Below are positions 13,701 through 26,600 of a DNA stretch of 64,000 nt, piece after piece (position 1 is the stretch's first letter; every line of letters starts with the position of its first letter). The stretch is from assembly GCA_030248215.1 (NCBI GenBank), contig JASANG010004103.1:344365-408364 (forward strand), written 5' to 3'. The position numbers and the translations under genes are program-made. Origin of the DNA: Enoplolaimus lenunculus. Lineage: Eukaryota > Nematoda > Enoplea > Enoplida > Thoracostomopsidae. The notes under the pieces were generated by a model. That model had not been told where the DNA came from. It saw nothing but the letters and a program-made list of their open reading frames with translations, and made no database searches.

Positions 13701-16700
13701 TATTCTAAATTTTGTTTTCATGGAATTATATATAAGCACAAAAATTAACTCGGGCAATTTTTGCTGTTTTCAGTTGATCGACCAATTGGATGGAATGCTA
13801 GAATCGTTGAACGTAACAGCGTTGCATGTTCGTTATCAAGATCCGATCACAAGTTATCCTGATGATATTAAGCGATTAATCGAAGCTAATACTGGCATTC
13901 GTGAAGAACTCGAAGAACGCAGTTCAGCTTACTGGACACTTAAATCGAATGCTCAAGAAACTATTGATATGGCAGACCCGAACGATGAAGCTGTCCAAGG
14001 TAAGAACAATAGTTTGAAAGAGTACTCACGGAAATAAATAGAGCACTTAACTGATTCAACACTGTAGCCAGGAGGTGTTTGGGCGTCGATTCCTTTGGGA
14101 CAGGGGTTCGAGGAATTTTTTCAGTTCGTAACGCAAGAAACCCACTTTGAAAATTTTAGGCAATGTAACCTTAGTTTTAAAATTCGGGCTAAGTCCATTA
14201 CTCGAGCCCGTAGCCAGCTCAACTTGCTAGGTGGGAAAAGCCAAAAAATTTTCAGGAGGAGCATACAATAATTTTCGTTGACTTACAAGCAAGCATGTAA
14301 TTGTTCTAGGGTAGCAATATTTTTCCAGGGGCGCCTGAGCCCCCTTTTGCCACGGGCATACCATGATGTAATGCAAGTCTTAACCCTTTCTCACATGAAT
14401 ATTTTCTATTTCCCCTGAGACATACTTTTATGCTAGGATTCGACTCCAGTGATTGGAGTGGGAGGCGTATACCATCACCACTCAGCTATAGGAGCTTGAC
14501 GCTCGAGACCGAGGGGGCTCCCACGTCTTGTGGCGATTTAGTACTATGTATACGTGTTGCAATTGTTAAACATGGTGCGATATATATTATTTAACGTATA
14601 TACACTGCGCTGAGTTGCCCATAGGCAACTCAATGTGAGAAGGGGTTAATATTTAGAATTGAGAAAAATTTGAAATAATTTTAATATTTTACTTTAAGAA
14701 ATCAAATCAAAGTTGGACGAACTGGATAATTTGTGGCAAGAAATGTTGAACAAAACAACTGAGCGGCATACGCAACTTTCAGACGCGCTTCACGTCTCGC
14801 AAAAGTTTTGGGCACAATTTGAAGTTTGCAATGAAGCTTTAGTTTCACTCAAAACACGACTGCGACAAAACTGCGTTGAAATTGTACCCGATAACCACAT
14901 CAAGGTAAGTGGATGCGGTAATTATTTTAAAAAAAAACTAAAAGTTAAGTGTGAAATGATCAGACGACGTCATAAGAAGCTCAAATATACAAAAAATTTT
15001 GAAATTAGACCACGTTTCGACAAACACTGGCTAGCGAAGTGATAACGGAAAAGATTTGAAAATTTTTATTACGCAATCTAATTTAAACTAAATAAAGTTT
15101 TGTAAATTAGTTTCATTTTGGCTCTAACAAGATTAAACTATTTTTTTGCTTAACCGTTTGGCTAGGACATTTTTAATTATCCATAAAAGTTGTTAATATG
15201 CGCATTCAAATGCAATATTAATAACATGCAAACTTTAAATCTGAACAAATCAGTAAATTCAACTCAACTTATAAAATATATTCGGCCTCCTGTTACGCTG
15301 ACGTCAGCTCATTAATAGTTCGAGATATTACAAGCTAAACTGCATCTTAGCTGTACTTTGTCAATCATTTATGTCGCAAACTCTCACCACAAATCAACCC
15401 ACTATTAGTCTTTAATAGAACATTTCTAGATTTGTCACAAGTATCAGTAATAAACATAATATAGTGTAATTTTATAGGAAATTCAATCAGAATACGATTC
15501 GTTGCAATGTGAAATTGAAACTCTGACCGAATGTAGCAACGAATTAATCAATAAAATAGACGCTGATCACCGTCATGAAGTAGATCGTCCGATGGAAGAC
15601 TTGGACACCAACTGGAAACACGTTCGTCAACAACACGAAACAATTATCGAAAGAATGGATAGGCTTATGAACTGCAACCAGCTTTTGGAATCGCTGACCG
15701 CTTGGCTTGATGACGCAGAAATCAGGCTCAATTCAGCAGGACAATGCAGCGCCTTGCTTCCAACGCAACAACTTCTAGAGTCCCTTGCCATAATCGAACA
15801 ATTGTCGAACGAAAATGGCGTCAAAAGTGTCGAATTTGAGCGATTGAAACAAGATACATATGTGTTCGGCGCGGACGAAGCCAACGAGCTAGCTATGTCG
15901 GAAAATATTTATTACGCGCTCAAACGCGGAGCGGATTTAACGGTCGGGTTGACCGTAGCCAGAAATTTGGTGATGAATGTTTTGTTGGAACGCAGCGACG
16001 ACTGGGATCAGTTGTTGGCTGCAATTCAAAGATCGGTTTTGGATATTCGTGGTCTCTGCGAAGCTGAAACTTCAGATGCAACCGGTGTGAACCGAGTGAC
16101 CGTTATGAATCGTGTAAAACGACTGAATTTAGCTGGAAACGATTTAAAACGATACCAACGTATGATCGAGAAAATGTTGTGCAATGAACATTTGGAATCC
16201 GGTGAAAATCAAAAGTTGCAACTGTTGTCGAACGAAATCGCACAAATTTCGCCTAAAATTGACCAACAAACGCTTCAACTCAAGTTGATTGTTGTGAATT
16301 TTGAACGTTTCTGTGTCGATGTGCTCAATTGGAAAGCAAAGCTACAGTCGTATCAGCTCTATTTTGGAGTCAAATCGCCAATCGTAGCTCAAAATGACAA
16401 AGCGAAACGAGAATACGAGACGTTTTTGGTAAGCTGAACCATTCCTTTAGGTTTGATTAAAAATAAACTTTAAGCTTAACTCTGAAATTCAGTATATAAG
16501 TAACCCTAATTTGGATGTTGACCATCTTCGCACACGTTTACGCTTAGGCTTAGGCTTAAGGCAAAACCAAGGCATACCTATACCGATGGCTAAACGTTAG
16601 CCTAAACAACTGCCGAAGCCTAAACCTAAACCTAAGCTAAAATTTTAACCGAAAATGTTACAATAAGTGTGCTCGAGTGATAAATCTTAAGGAATAAGGA

Positions 16701-19700
16701 AACCAACAAGACCTTAATCTGATAAAGGCCACCAATGAGTTTAGAAACTAACCATCAAAGCTTTAAGAACTCGAAATTTTTTCGATACATCAATCGAAAC
16801 AAAATGGGTCAAAAACATTGTAATGTACCACTTGCATGCCCGCAACCAGCTCACTTTGCTAGCAATTGCTAATAAACGTTTTCTGGAGTGACAAACAAGC
16901 TTTTACAACGACTTACAAGCAAGCTTGAAAATTTTCTACCTTGACCAAATTCTTCCTCGAGTTGCTGAGTCACCCTGGCTCACCTCTGTCTACAGTCTGC
17001 ACCATTGCTGGCCACGTTAAAGTAGCTTTTGCACTTTTAGTTTTCGGAGTGATAACTCATGAAGTACTGATGTAACTTCAATTTCAGAGTACATTCAACG
17101 AATTCAAAAGTCATTCAACCGGAATCGAAACGCTCATCGCGAAAGGTGAATCAGAATTTGGGCTTCGATCTCAGTTGATCAAGAACAACTCGGCGTTATC
17201 AGATGACAAATTGTACGCCGAATTTGTTCGCTTGTGGAACACTGTGATGGTGCAAGCCAACGATAAAAACGTAAGTATGTTTCGCATTTTAACCTTCAAA
17301 TTGAAGTGAAACTGGGGCCTCGTTCACTTTCCTATCCCTTCAATTACGTTTATGCTTAGGTTTATGTTTAGGAACAGCCTTGCATATACATAACCAGTTC
17401 ACTCATAGAGTATATTAAGAGCAACTAAATTATAGCTCAGTGGTCATCGTAAACGTCTCCCACCCGTGAGACTGGGGATCGAATCTTACCTTGAAATTAC
17501 ATCTCATATAAAATTGAAAATATTCATGTGAGAAAGGGTTAAGCATTTGCATGGCCCCTAACTTTAACATTTTAGCTGTCTAGCCGTTGTTTCAGCAAAT
17601 AGAATATACATATTTTAGCGGATTCGTTCAAAAAAACCATTCACAACAACACAGTTGACCAATCAGATTTGAATAAAACTTTTTCACTTAATATACGAAA
17701 CTAACTTTTTTATATCTGAGTTAATTTCCTATTAAGGTTTGTCCATTAATTGTTTTCAGAGTCGATGGCAGATCAACTTACGCCAATGCGAACAATTTCA
17801 TTCAACCCTCGCTCATTGCGAACACTTGCTGAGCGAATCTGAATCCCGCATCACCAGTGCGGTTGCTCTACCACCGTCGTGCTCGCTACCCCGACTCGAC
17901 GAGCAAATCCGCGTCCACTCCGAGTTCACTCGATCACTTATCAATCATTCAACTCAACTTTCTACTTTAGCTCAACAATGTGTTACCTTGAAATCGCTTT
18001 GTGACCGTAACGAAGCTGTTTGGATTTCATCCCAACTCGCGTGTGTTCGGCATCGATATGAGCAACTCATTTGGCGAGTTAACTCGCGAACTCAACAGCT
18101 GAACGGAGCGAGGGCCGTGTGTGAAGCGTGGGCGGAACAAAGAAAGTATTTACAGGGTTGGTTGGAGCAAGCGGATGCCGCTCTAAAAGCTCATGCCGGT
18201 AACCGGCAGAGTAGTATGATGGATTTAAAGAACGAAGCGGAAAAGTATAAGGTATGTTTTAAACAGATGAAGCGTTTAGGCTTAGGTAGAGGTTTGGGCA
18301 AAAGCTTAAGTTTTAAATAAATCTTCTTCTAAACTAATCTTTAGCCCGGAGCTTTAGCTTAAGCCTAAGAACAAATGAGCTGAGAAGAAAGTCAAATTTT
18401 AAAAGTATGAATACTGTAGAATGTTGCTAAAATAAATTTTAGTTCCATCGGGTGTAACAGAACAGTATACGGAGTTCTTCAGTAAACGGATACTTAAAGA
18501 CCACGTCAAACAGCCTGCAACGGGCCAGTTCATCTTGCTAGGGCGTCTTAAAAAATTTCAGGAGCAGCATACAAGGGTTTTCGTTGACTTACAAGCAAGG
18601 TTGAAAATATTCTCGGGGTTTGGTCAAAAGTTTTCCACGGGGCAGAGCCCTTCCAGCCTTATCTGCGGGCCCGTGGATACTTAGCATAATAAATCAAAGT
18701 ATTTAAAAATGAAGCTAACATGTATATGGTACGTTTAAATCGAGAAAGTACGTTACGAAGAGAGTGCCGGTATACTTAAACTCAGTCCTACATACAGCGC
18801 ATATCATAGAACAGTTGCAATTTTGAACTACCGGAAAACGGATACCATCAATTACATTGGTTAAAAATTAAAATATTCCGTAAAACAATACCGCGTAGAC
18901 AAACAAATCCGATATGTAACCTAAGACTGCATAGCTACTATACTCATTTACATTTTTTAGATGCTACAAAAAGAGATTGCAAAACAGCTGCCGCTATTTG
19001 ACGATTACGTCAAAAATGGTCATATTATTGCACGTTGCGCCAGTAACACCGAGGAACAAGAAGAAATACTAGCAAGTGTCGGTTTGGTGGAAAGCGAATG
19101 GAATGATGTCACTTGCCAAGTATCTGAAGGGTTAGTTGAAAGCTAGTTTCCGTCAGTTAAGTAAACACAGGGGCAAACCAAACGCAATACTTGGAGTATA
19201 TACCGTTTTTTTAAAAATTTGGTTTAATTTAGGGATATTTGAACGGTTTTGTTTCGGCGAACCATGTGTAGCTTGACAATTTTGTGTCGTTTTTGAAGGG
19301 ACGTTTTGAATTTACGACAGCTCGAGGCTTGGTAGTTTTGTTAAATTTTAAACTTTTCTCTATCAAGTTGAGTTGGCGACCAGTGAGACATTACAAAAAA
19401 GTAAACAAAAATTATAAATACAATGAAACACATTTGTGACTTTGATTTAACTCGACTCAGGCGCGTAGCCAGCTCACCTTGCAAGGGAAGGCTAAAAACT
19501 TTTCACGAGGGGCGTACAAGGGTTTGCAATGACTTACAAGCAAGGTTGAAGATTATCTAAGGGGTGAAAATTTTTCTCCGGAGGCTGAGCCTCCTACCTT
19601 CGTTGGCTGCCGGCCCGACTCGAATGCAGTTTGATGGCTGGAACTTCAATGTTTAATAACGAATCGTGAATAAATACGCATAGTACGTTTTTTGTTTACT

Positions 19701-20553
19701 ATTTCAGGCTAACGTTTATATCACAACAATTAATGTCACTCGAAGAGTTGTCAGATTCTATTGAACGATTATGCCAATTTTATGCCGAAGTTGTTTCGCA
19801 GTTGCAGTCACCAGAATACGCTTCAATGGTGTACGGTGACGTGCAAACTGTGGATGCAGTGATCAAAGATCGTCAGGTTGGTCAATTTAAATTTAAAAAA
19901 TTTAAATTTTTACATTGGTGAAAAATTAATTGATTATTGAAAATGTTAATTGTTAAGTTTCGGTTCTGGTAGCATTTTTCATGGATTCTAGTTTATGTGG
20001 AAAATAGCTTAATGTATCAGGGTGCAACTGAAATTAAAATTTACGGGAACTCTAATTTAAAAAAATTACTGGAACCCGAAAGTGAAAAATACATGCCACC
20101 AAAAATCATTTTAATTTTTTTGCTATATGATTGTTGAAATACCCTTAGTCGAAAATAGGTATTGTCTTAAATTGCGGTATTTTAGATTTCCATCATCCAC
20201 GGAAGCGGAATCTAATTTCGATTGTTTATTGTCGGTAATTATCAAGGTTTATATGCTATGCTAACGAAATCTACTCTATTTTTTCGTCATTTTTTACGAA
20301 AACGCTGAATTTCCACACGAACAAAATTTAATGCCGGAATTGTTTTCAGGTATCAATTTTCCGGAACCGGAAGGTGAAAAATGCTGGAACCAGAACCGGA
20401 ATGCCGGTTGCACCATGTAATATGAAAAGACACAAAAAAAACAAATAAAAAAAAAAACACAACACAAAAAAACGACAATAAAAAAGTAAATAAAAAAAGA
20501 AAAAAAAAAAAAAAAAAAAAAAACAAAAAAAAAAAAATAAAAAAAAACAAAAA

Positions 20554-20594
<41 letters not shown>

Positions 20595-20616
20595 AAAAAA
20601 AAAAAAAAAAAAAAAC

Positions 20617-20670
<54 letters not shown>

Positions 20671-23600
20671 AAAAAACAAAAAAAAAAAAAAAAAAACAAA
20701 CCTAAATCGATTATGATCAAGCATACTTATTTGAATGAGCCTGTGCTATTTTTCTGATTATGGGCTCAGCATTATCCTGAGGGACTGCAATGAAGCAGCT
20801 TTAGACTAAAATTTGTGCTTAGGCTTAGGTTTAATTTTAGAGTTATGTTTACGTCAAAGTTTGCGCGTATCGTTTGACTTAAGCTTAGGAGTATGCTTAC
20901 GCTAGTCTTGCGTCACTATATGAAACATTGATCGAGGACGCTACGATAAATAAGCTTGCGCTTAAAAACGTTTTATACTGTTAGACGTTTTTTGCCTCTC
21001 ACCGTAAAGTTTACTTGTTGATTGACTTATTATAGGAATTATTCCGACAAATTGAATCGAGTAACGAAGTTGCTGACAAAATCGCCGAGCGAGTAGAGCA
21101 AAGCAAATCACAATCGGCACAACACGGATCTACAATGCAGTGGTTGGCTGAACAAAGGGATCTGGTTAGCGGTCTGTGTAACGATATGAATCGCCGAATG
21201 CAAGACGCTCGTGAAAAGGTGAATTTATTAAAATAACAGTTGGTTGTTTTTTGGATCGTTTTAGATTTTTTTCTCGCATAATTTTTCAATTAGAAATCTT
21301 GAATTCGGGTTTGAAAAAATCATCCTTTTCTCGGGTAATTTTTTGATTAGAAATTTTTTATTCGGGTTTGAAAAAATCATTTTTTTTCTCGGATAATTTT
21401 CATAATGAGAAATGTTGAATTTGTTTTCGAACAAAAATTATTTTTTTCTCTGATATTTTTTCAATTACAAATCTTGAATTCGGATGTCAACAAAAATCAA
21501 CGAAATTAAATATTAATCCTTCATCATTTGCCTCAAAAATTTATTTCATTTTATGCAGAAGCATTGACAACGACAGCGAACTAAGTTAAACGGGCCAACG
21601 ACCAAAGTCTAAAAATTGTTGAAATTTCAAAGTTTTATCTGTATTTCGTTCAATTTCAGGCTGAACAATTCGAGTCAAAATACACCGAACTGACGATGTT
21701 TATTAAAGAGCAACAACAAAGACTGGCAACAATCGGTCAAGAATTTCATACAGATGACCATATTTCGCTCGAAAATCAACAACAAACTCTTGCGGTAGCC
21801 TAATGATTTAACTTTTTTCTAATTTTAATTCATTTTGAGGCCAATGTTACTTTAAGGGATGCAACAGTGGATTAAGCGTATTATTCCTAAGCTTAAGCTT
21901 AAGCCTAAGCAACAAAACGTAACCTAGAATCTAAACCTACTCTTTGATGGACCCACCAGCGACCTGGACGCCCCTTAAAGTAACATGGGTCAATTTTGAT
22001 TTTAAAACGATTAAAATAATACAGTATGGTTCAGCGGTGAAAATGAAAAACATTTTGTGACGTTTAAAATGTAGGCCAATGTATAGAACATGGCCATAAC
22101 AGTAGTAGTACAAGCATATTTTTAGCCTAAACTTAAGCCTAAGTGTTAGAATTAGCTTATACCTAAGCCAAAGTCTAAGCCTATAGCTTGAGCAAAAAAT
22201 TAGTCTGAAGCTTAAGATTACACTATTGCAGTCCCGCAGAAGAACGTTCCGCCCCTGATGTTTACATTCGCCAAAATTTCTAAAATTTTGTTCAAGTCAT
22301 GTCGCATCTTAGAAATATTGCCAAAAAACAGCGAACCAATCAAAGATGATTATGTAATTCAAACTTGAGTAAGATTGAACTGGCTGTGGTGGGATCAAAA
22401 TTTGGCAAAGAAATGAGAATTACGTTATTTTTCGGCGACAGTTTTATACGTCCTGAATAAGCAAAATGTTATACTCATTGATTTTACAGCACGGCGACGA
22501 ATTATCGAGTCGATGAAATTTCGGATTACATGTTGTCACGCGATAAGTTGTCGTTCGACCAATTGTCAAAATAGTACCTTTTTTCACAGTGACCGGCATA
22601 TGACTGGCTTATTTCAGGGTGTACTCGTTTCGGTCAACAACAAACAACCGGACCTGGACGCGTGGAATGATCTGGTTGCGGAAATTACTGAAAACTGTTC
22701 ACCGGATGCTACGCCGTCAATCGCGTACACAAATCGAAAGTTGAATGCCGCATGGAATGAGGTGAAGACATCCGTCACAACTAAGAATTTTCTGATAAAT
22801 CGAATAACAGAGTCCTACAAAGACTTCTGGCGTTGTCAAGAGAAAATTCGCTTACATCGAAATAATAATTGCGAGACTGTAGCCAGTGGGGTGGGCATTG
22901 ATGCTCAGCTTCCCCTGAAACACTTTTGCCCCCACACTAGAAAACGTTGCTTGTAAGTCATCAAAAACCCTTGTATGCACCTCCTGAAATATTTTTAGCC
23001 GACCCCAACTTGCAAGGTGAGCTGACTACGAGCCGGATTAAATAATATCAAGCGATACTGACTGGACTATGAAAAACGTCTGTAGAAATCTTTTTTCTCC
23101 TTCGCGATTACTGTAGAATTATCCGCTACTTAGATTCAATATCAACACAATATGTTTACGGCATTACTTAAAAATAAACTGTTCTTGTGTATTATTTCAG
23201 ATGAAACGTACAGCAGAAGACACGAAATCCGCTCTACAGTCGCAACTTGAAGAATTATCATTACAAGATCAAGAGTTAAACGATGTATTACAATGGCTCG
23301 AAGACAGGACTCGCTATATGCAACATTTGTGCGACACAGATCCAGTATCAGAGGACGCTGATTCGCTCGAGCGGTAAGTATGGTTGAACACAGTTGGCGA
23401 ATAAAATCAGCCGAAGTCAAGGCCCCAACAAACCATTGAATAATTGGTCCAATCGTTGAAGCGCTCGAGCACTAAATATTTTTCAATACATTTTGCGAAT
23501 AAAATCAGCCGAAGTCAAGGCCCCAATAAACCATTGAATAATTTGTCCAATCGTTGAAGCGCTCGAGCGCTAAATATTTTTCAATACATTTTGCGAATAA

Positions 23601-26600
23601 AATCAGCCGAAGTCAAGGCCCCAATAAACCATTGAATAATTTGTCCAATCGTTGAAGCGCTCGAGCGCTAAATATTTTTCAATACATTTTGCGAATAAAA
23701 TCAGCCGAAGTCAAGGCCCCAATAAACCATTGAATAATTTGTCCAATCGTTGAAGCGCTCGAGCGCTAAATATTTTTCAATACATTTTGCGAATAAAATC
23801 ACCCGAAGTCAAGGCCCCAATAAACCATTGAATAATTTGTCCAATCGTTGAAGCGCTCGAGCACTAAATGTTTTTCAATACATTTTGCGAATAAAATCAC
23901 CCGAAGTCAAGGCCCCAATAAACCATTGAATAATTTGTCCAATCGTTGAAGCGCTCGAGCGCTAAATATTTTTCAATACATTTTGCGAATAAGATCAGCC
24001 GAAGTCAAGGCCCCAATAAACCATTGAATAATTTGTCCAATCGTTGAAGCGCTCGAGCGCTAAATATTTTTCAATACATTTTGCGAATAAAATCACCCGA
24101 AGTCAAGGCCCCAATAAACCATTGAATAATTTGTCCAATCGTTGAAGCGCTCGAGCGCTAAATATTTTTCAATACATTTTGCGAATAAAATCAGCCGAAG
24201 TCAAGGCCCCAATAAACCATTGAATAATTTGTCCAATCGTTGAAGCGCTCGAGCGCTAAATATTTTTCAATACATTTTGCGAATAAGATCAGCCGAAGTC
24301 AAGGCCCCAATAAACCATTGAATAATTTGTCCAATCGTTGAAGCGCTCGAGCACTACATATTTTTCAATACATTTTGCGAATAAAATCAGCCGAAGTCAA
24401 GGCCCCAATAAACCATTGAATAATTTGTCCAATCGTTGATTCGCTCGAGCACTAAATATTTGTCAATACATTTCGCGAATAAAATCAGCCGGGGTCAAGG
24501 CCCCAACAAACCATTAAACAATTTGTCCAATCGTTGATTTACTTGAGCGGTAAGTAGGGTTGAACACAGTTGGCGAATAAAATTAGCGGGAGGGTAATAT
24601 TTGGCCAATACCATATTAAAATATACGCTAAATACTGTTGCTTAATGTATATTAAGAGCTCTGAAAAATTTCCGTTTAATTTTTGTTATAAATATATCTT
24701 TTTTGAAGTTGAATAGTTGACGAAGCTGTCATTTGACAAGTAATCAATGAACGAGTAGGAATGGACTGGATTAGTCAGGCGTCGTTCATAATAAAAATTT
24801 CGGCCTGCTCACAAGATGTCATAGCTCGTGGCTAACAACCACTCGTTAACCGTACCTCAAACAAAAATTATTCGTTGACGGTATCACAACACGCGGAACA
24901 CTCATTGCGTGCCACAATTGTGACTCGCCATGAAGTAGGGTCAACGGAAAATTTTCGCTGTGGTAGGGACTTGCAACCGAAAAGCTTCTTTGAGGCTGGG
25001 TAAACGAGTAGGTGTTAGCCCTGGGCTATGACACATTTTGTGGCTCGGCCGAACTTTTAATTGTGAACGGCGCCTAAAGCAATACAGGAGCCGTTTAGCT
25101 GGGTCAAGTAGCCAAAGTTAGCGAATGAAGGGCTCGGAAAGGCTCGGTTCCAGTGGATCCATTTTGGCCCGGCTAGAAAAGTTTTAGCCCCGCATTTATA
25201 TTCTATGATATCAACCGCATGTCGACCCCCCTGGCTGCTAGGTTGCTTGGATCCAACTACAATTGTGACGTTGTTTTAGACAAATAACCGATCACACAGA
25301 TTTTCAATCAGAGCTTAAAACAAAACAACCATCAATAGATCTGGCGTGTCGGATTAAACGAAAACATGACGCAGATGTGATGATTCGAAGCTGTATGCAA
25401 ATTAGCTCTCAAGGAGGCTCGATAGACGCGCTGGGAGGCGGTTCTGTGATGGTAGCAAAGGCAACAGCAGTTACAGAACAATGGACACAAGTGTGGCTGC
25501 TTGCAGTGGAGCGACAAAGACAGCTGGATGCGATGCTGGAAACGTTGTCACAGGTTGGTGTTTTGAAGTACTTTGTTAGTTTCCCCAACAAAAAGTTATC
25601 CCACACATCAGTGACTGGATTACTAACATACGCTGATGCTAGGGTTAAGCTTAGGGATAGGCTTAGGTTTAGCCTGAAACCTAGACTTAGGCTTGGGAAA
25701 ATAACAATTATACAGGTGAAACTTTTGCCTTCTGCGAAATTAAGTGCCGGTTTTGGGTTACTTTGACTAATTTTAGTCATAACAAAATATTTTTGTTGTG
25801 GTGTGAACATTAAATCGAACGGGATGTTGTCAAACCTGGCTCGTAACTGAAAACCAAATTTCGCTTCTACTGGATTAAAGGAACGGCACGTGCTGTTTCA
25901 TGGTTGTGATTGGGACACGAATTTCGGTTGATCCCTGGTAAACCTAAGAAGCTACTTTTTAGCCAGGTATAAACTGGGTACTTACTTCCTCAGCACGCTA
26001 AGCGTTATCTCGAAAAAAATTGCAGTCGCACGCAAAAATTCCAAATTCCTTACAAACGATGCTAAAACTATTGTCGAGTGTCCATACGTTTTGTACAGCG
26101 GTTAAGCTCGACTGGGGGGGGTACTCTGGCTACGACCCCGGCGTCACAAATTGATAATTGAACAAATAACCGCAAAATTCGGTATTTTCGACTGGGGGGT
26201 ATTCTGGCTACGACCCCGGCGTCACAAATTGATAATTGAACAAATAATTCGGTATTTATAAACCCATAAATGCAGCTAGAAACAAAAAATTTTTTAATTG
26301 AAATTTAAAATTTTTTCAGATTGAACGACTGAAAACGTTCGAATTTGGAGATTGGCGAAAACGCTACATGACATTCAATAATCACAATACGTCACGTGTC
26401 ACTGACGCAATGCGAAGACACGACCGTGGGAAAAATGGGTTGATCCAACGAAACGCGTTTATTGATGTGATATTAAATTCTAGTAAGATTGACAAGGGTT
26501 TTCAATGACTTACAAGCAAGGTTGAAAACTTTCTATAGGACCAAAGCAAGGCGGCCTGAGCCCGCTTGCCCCTCTTGGCTACGGGCCCGGTTTGAGCACG

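Noticed and set aside
20021-20700. A retroposed gene or SINE with poly-A tail
   Set aside because: The preceding sequence is a CCGGTT-end DNA element, and no target duplication or A/B box was found around the tract.
20346-20724. Poly-Phe frame on the minus strand
   Set aside because: Translation of the A-rich tract.
23390-24541. Regular spaced repeats that could look like a CRISPR array
   Set aside because: The units are contiguous 98-bp tandem repeats without unique spacers, in an animal intron.
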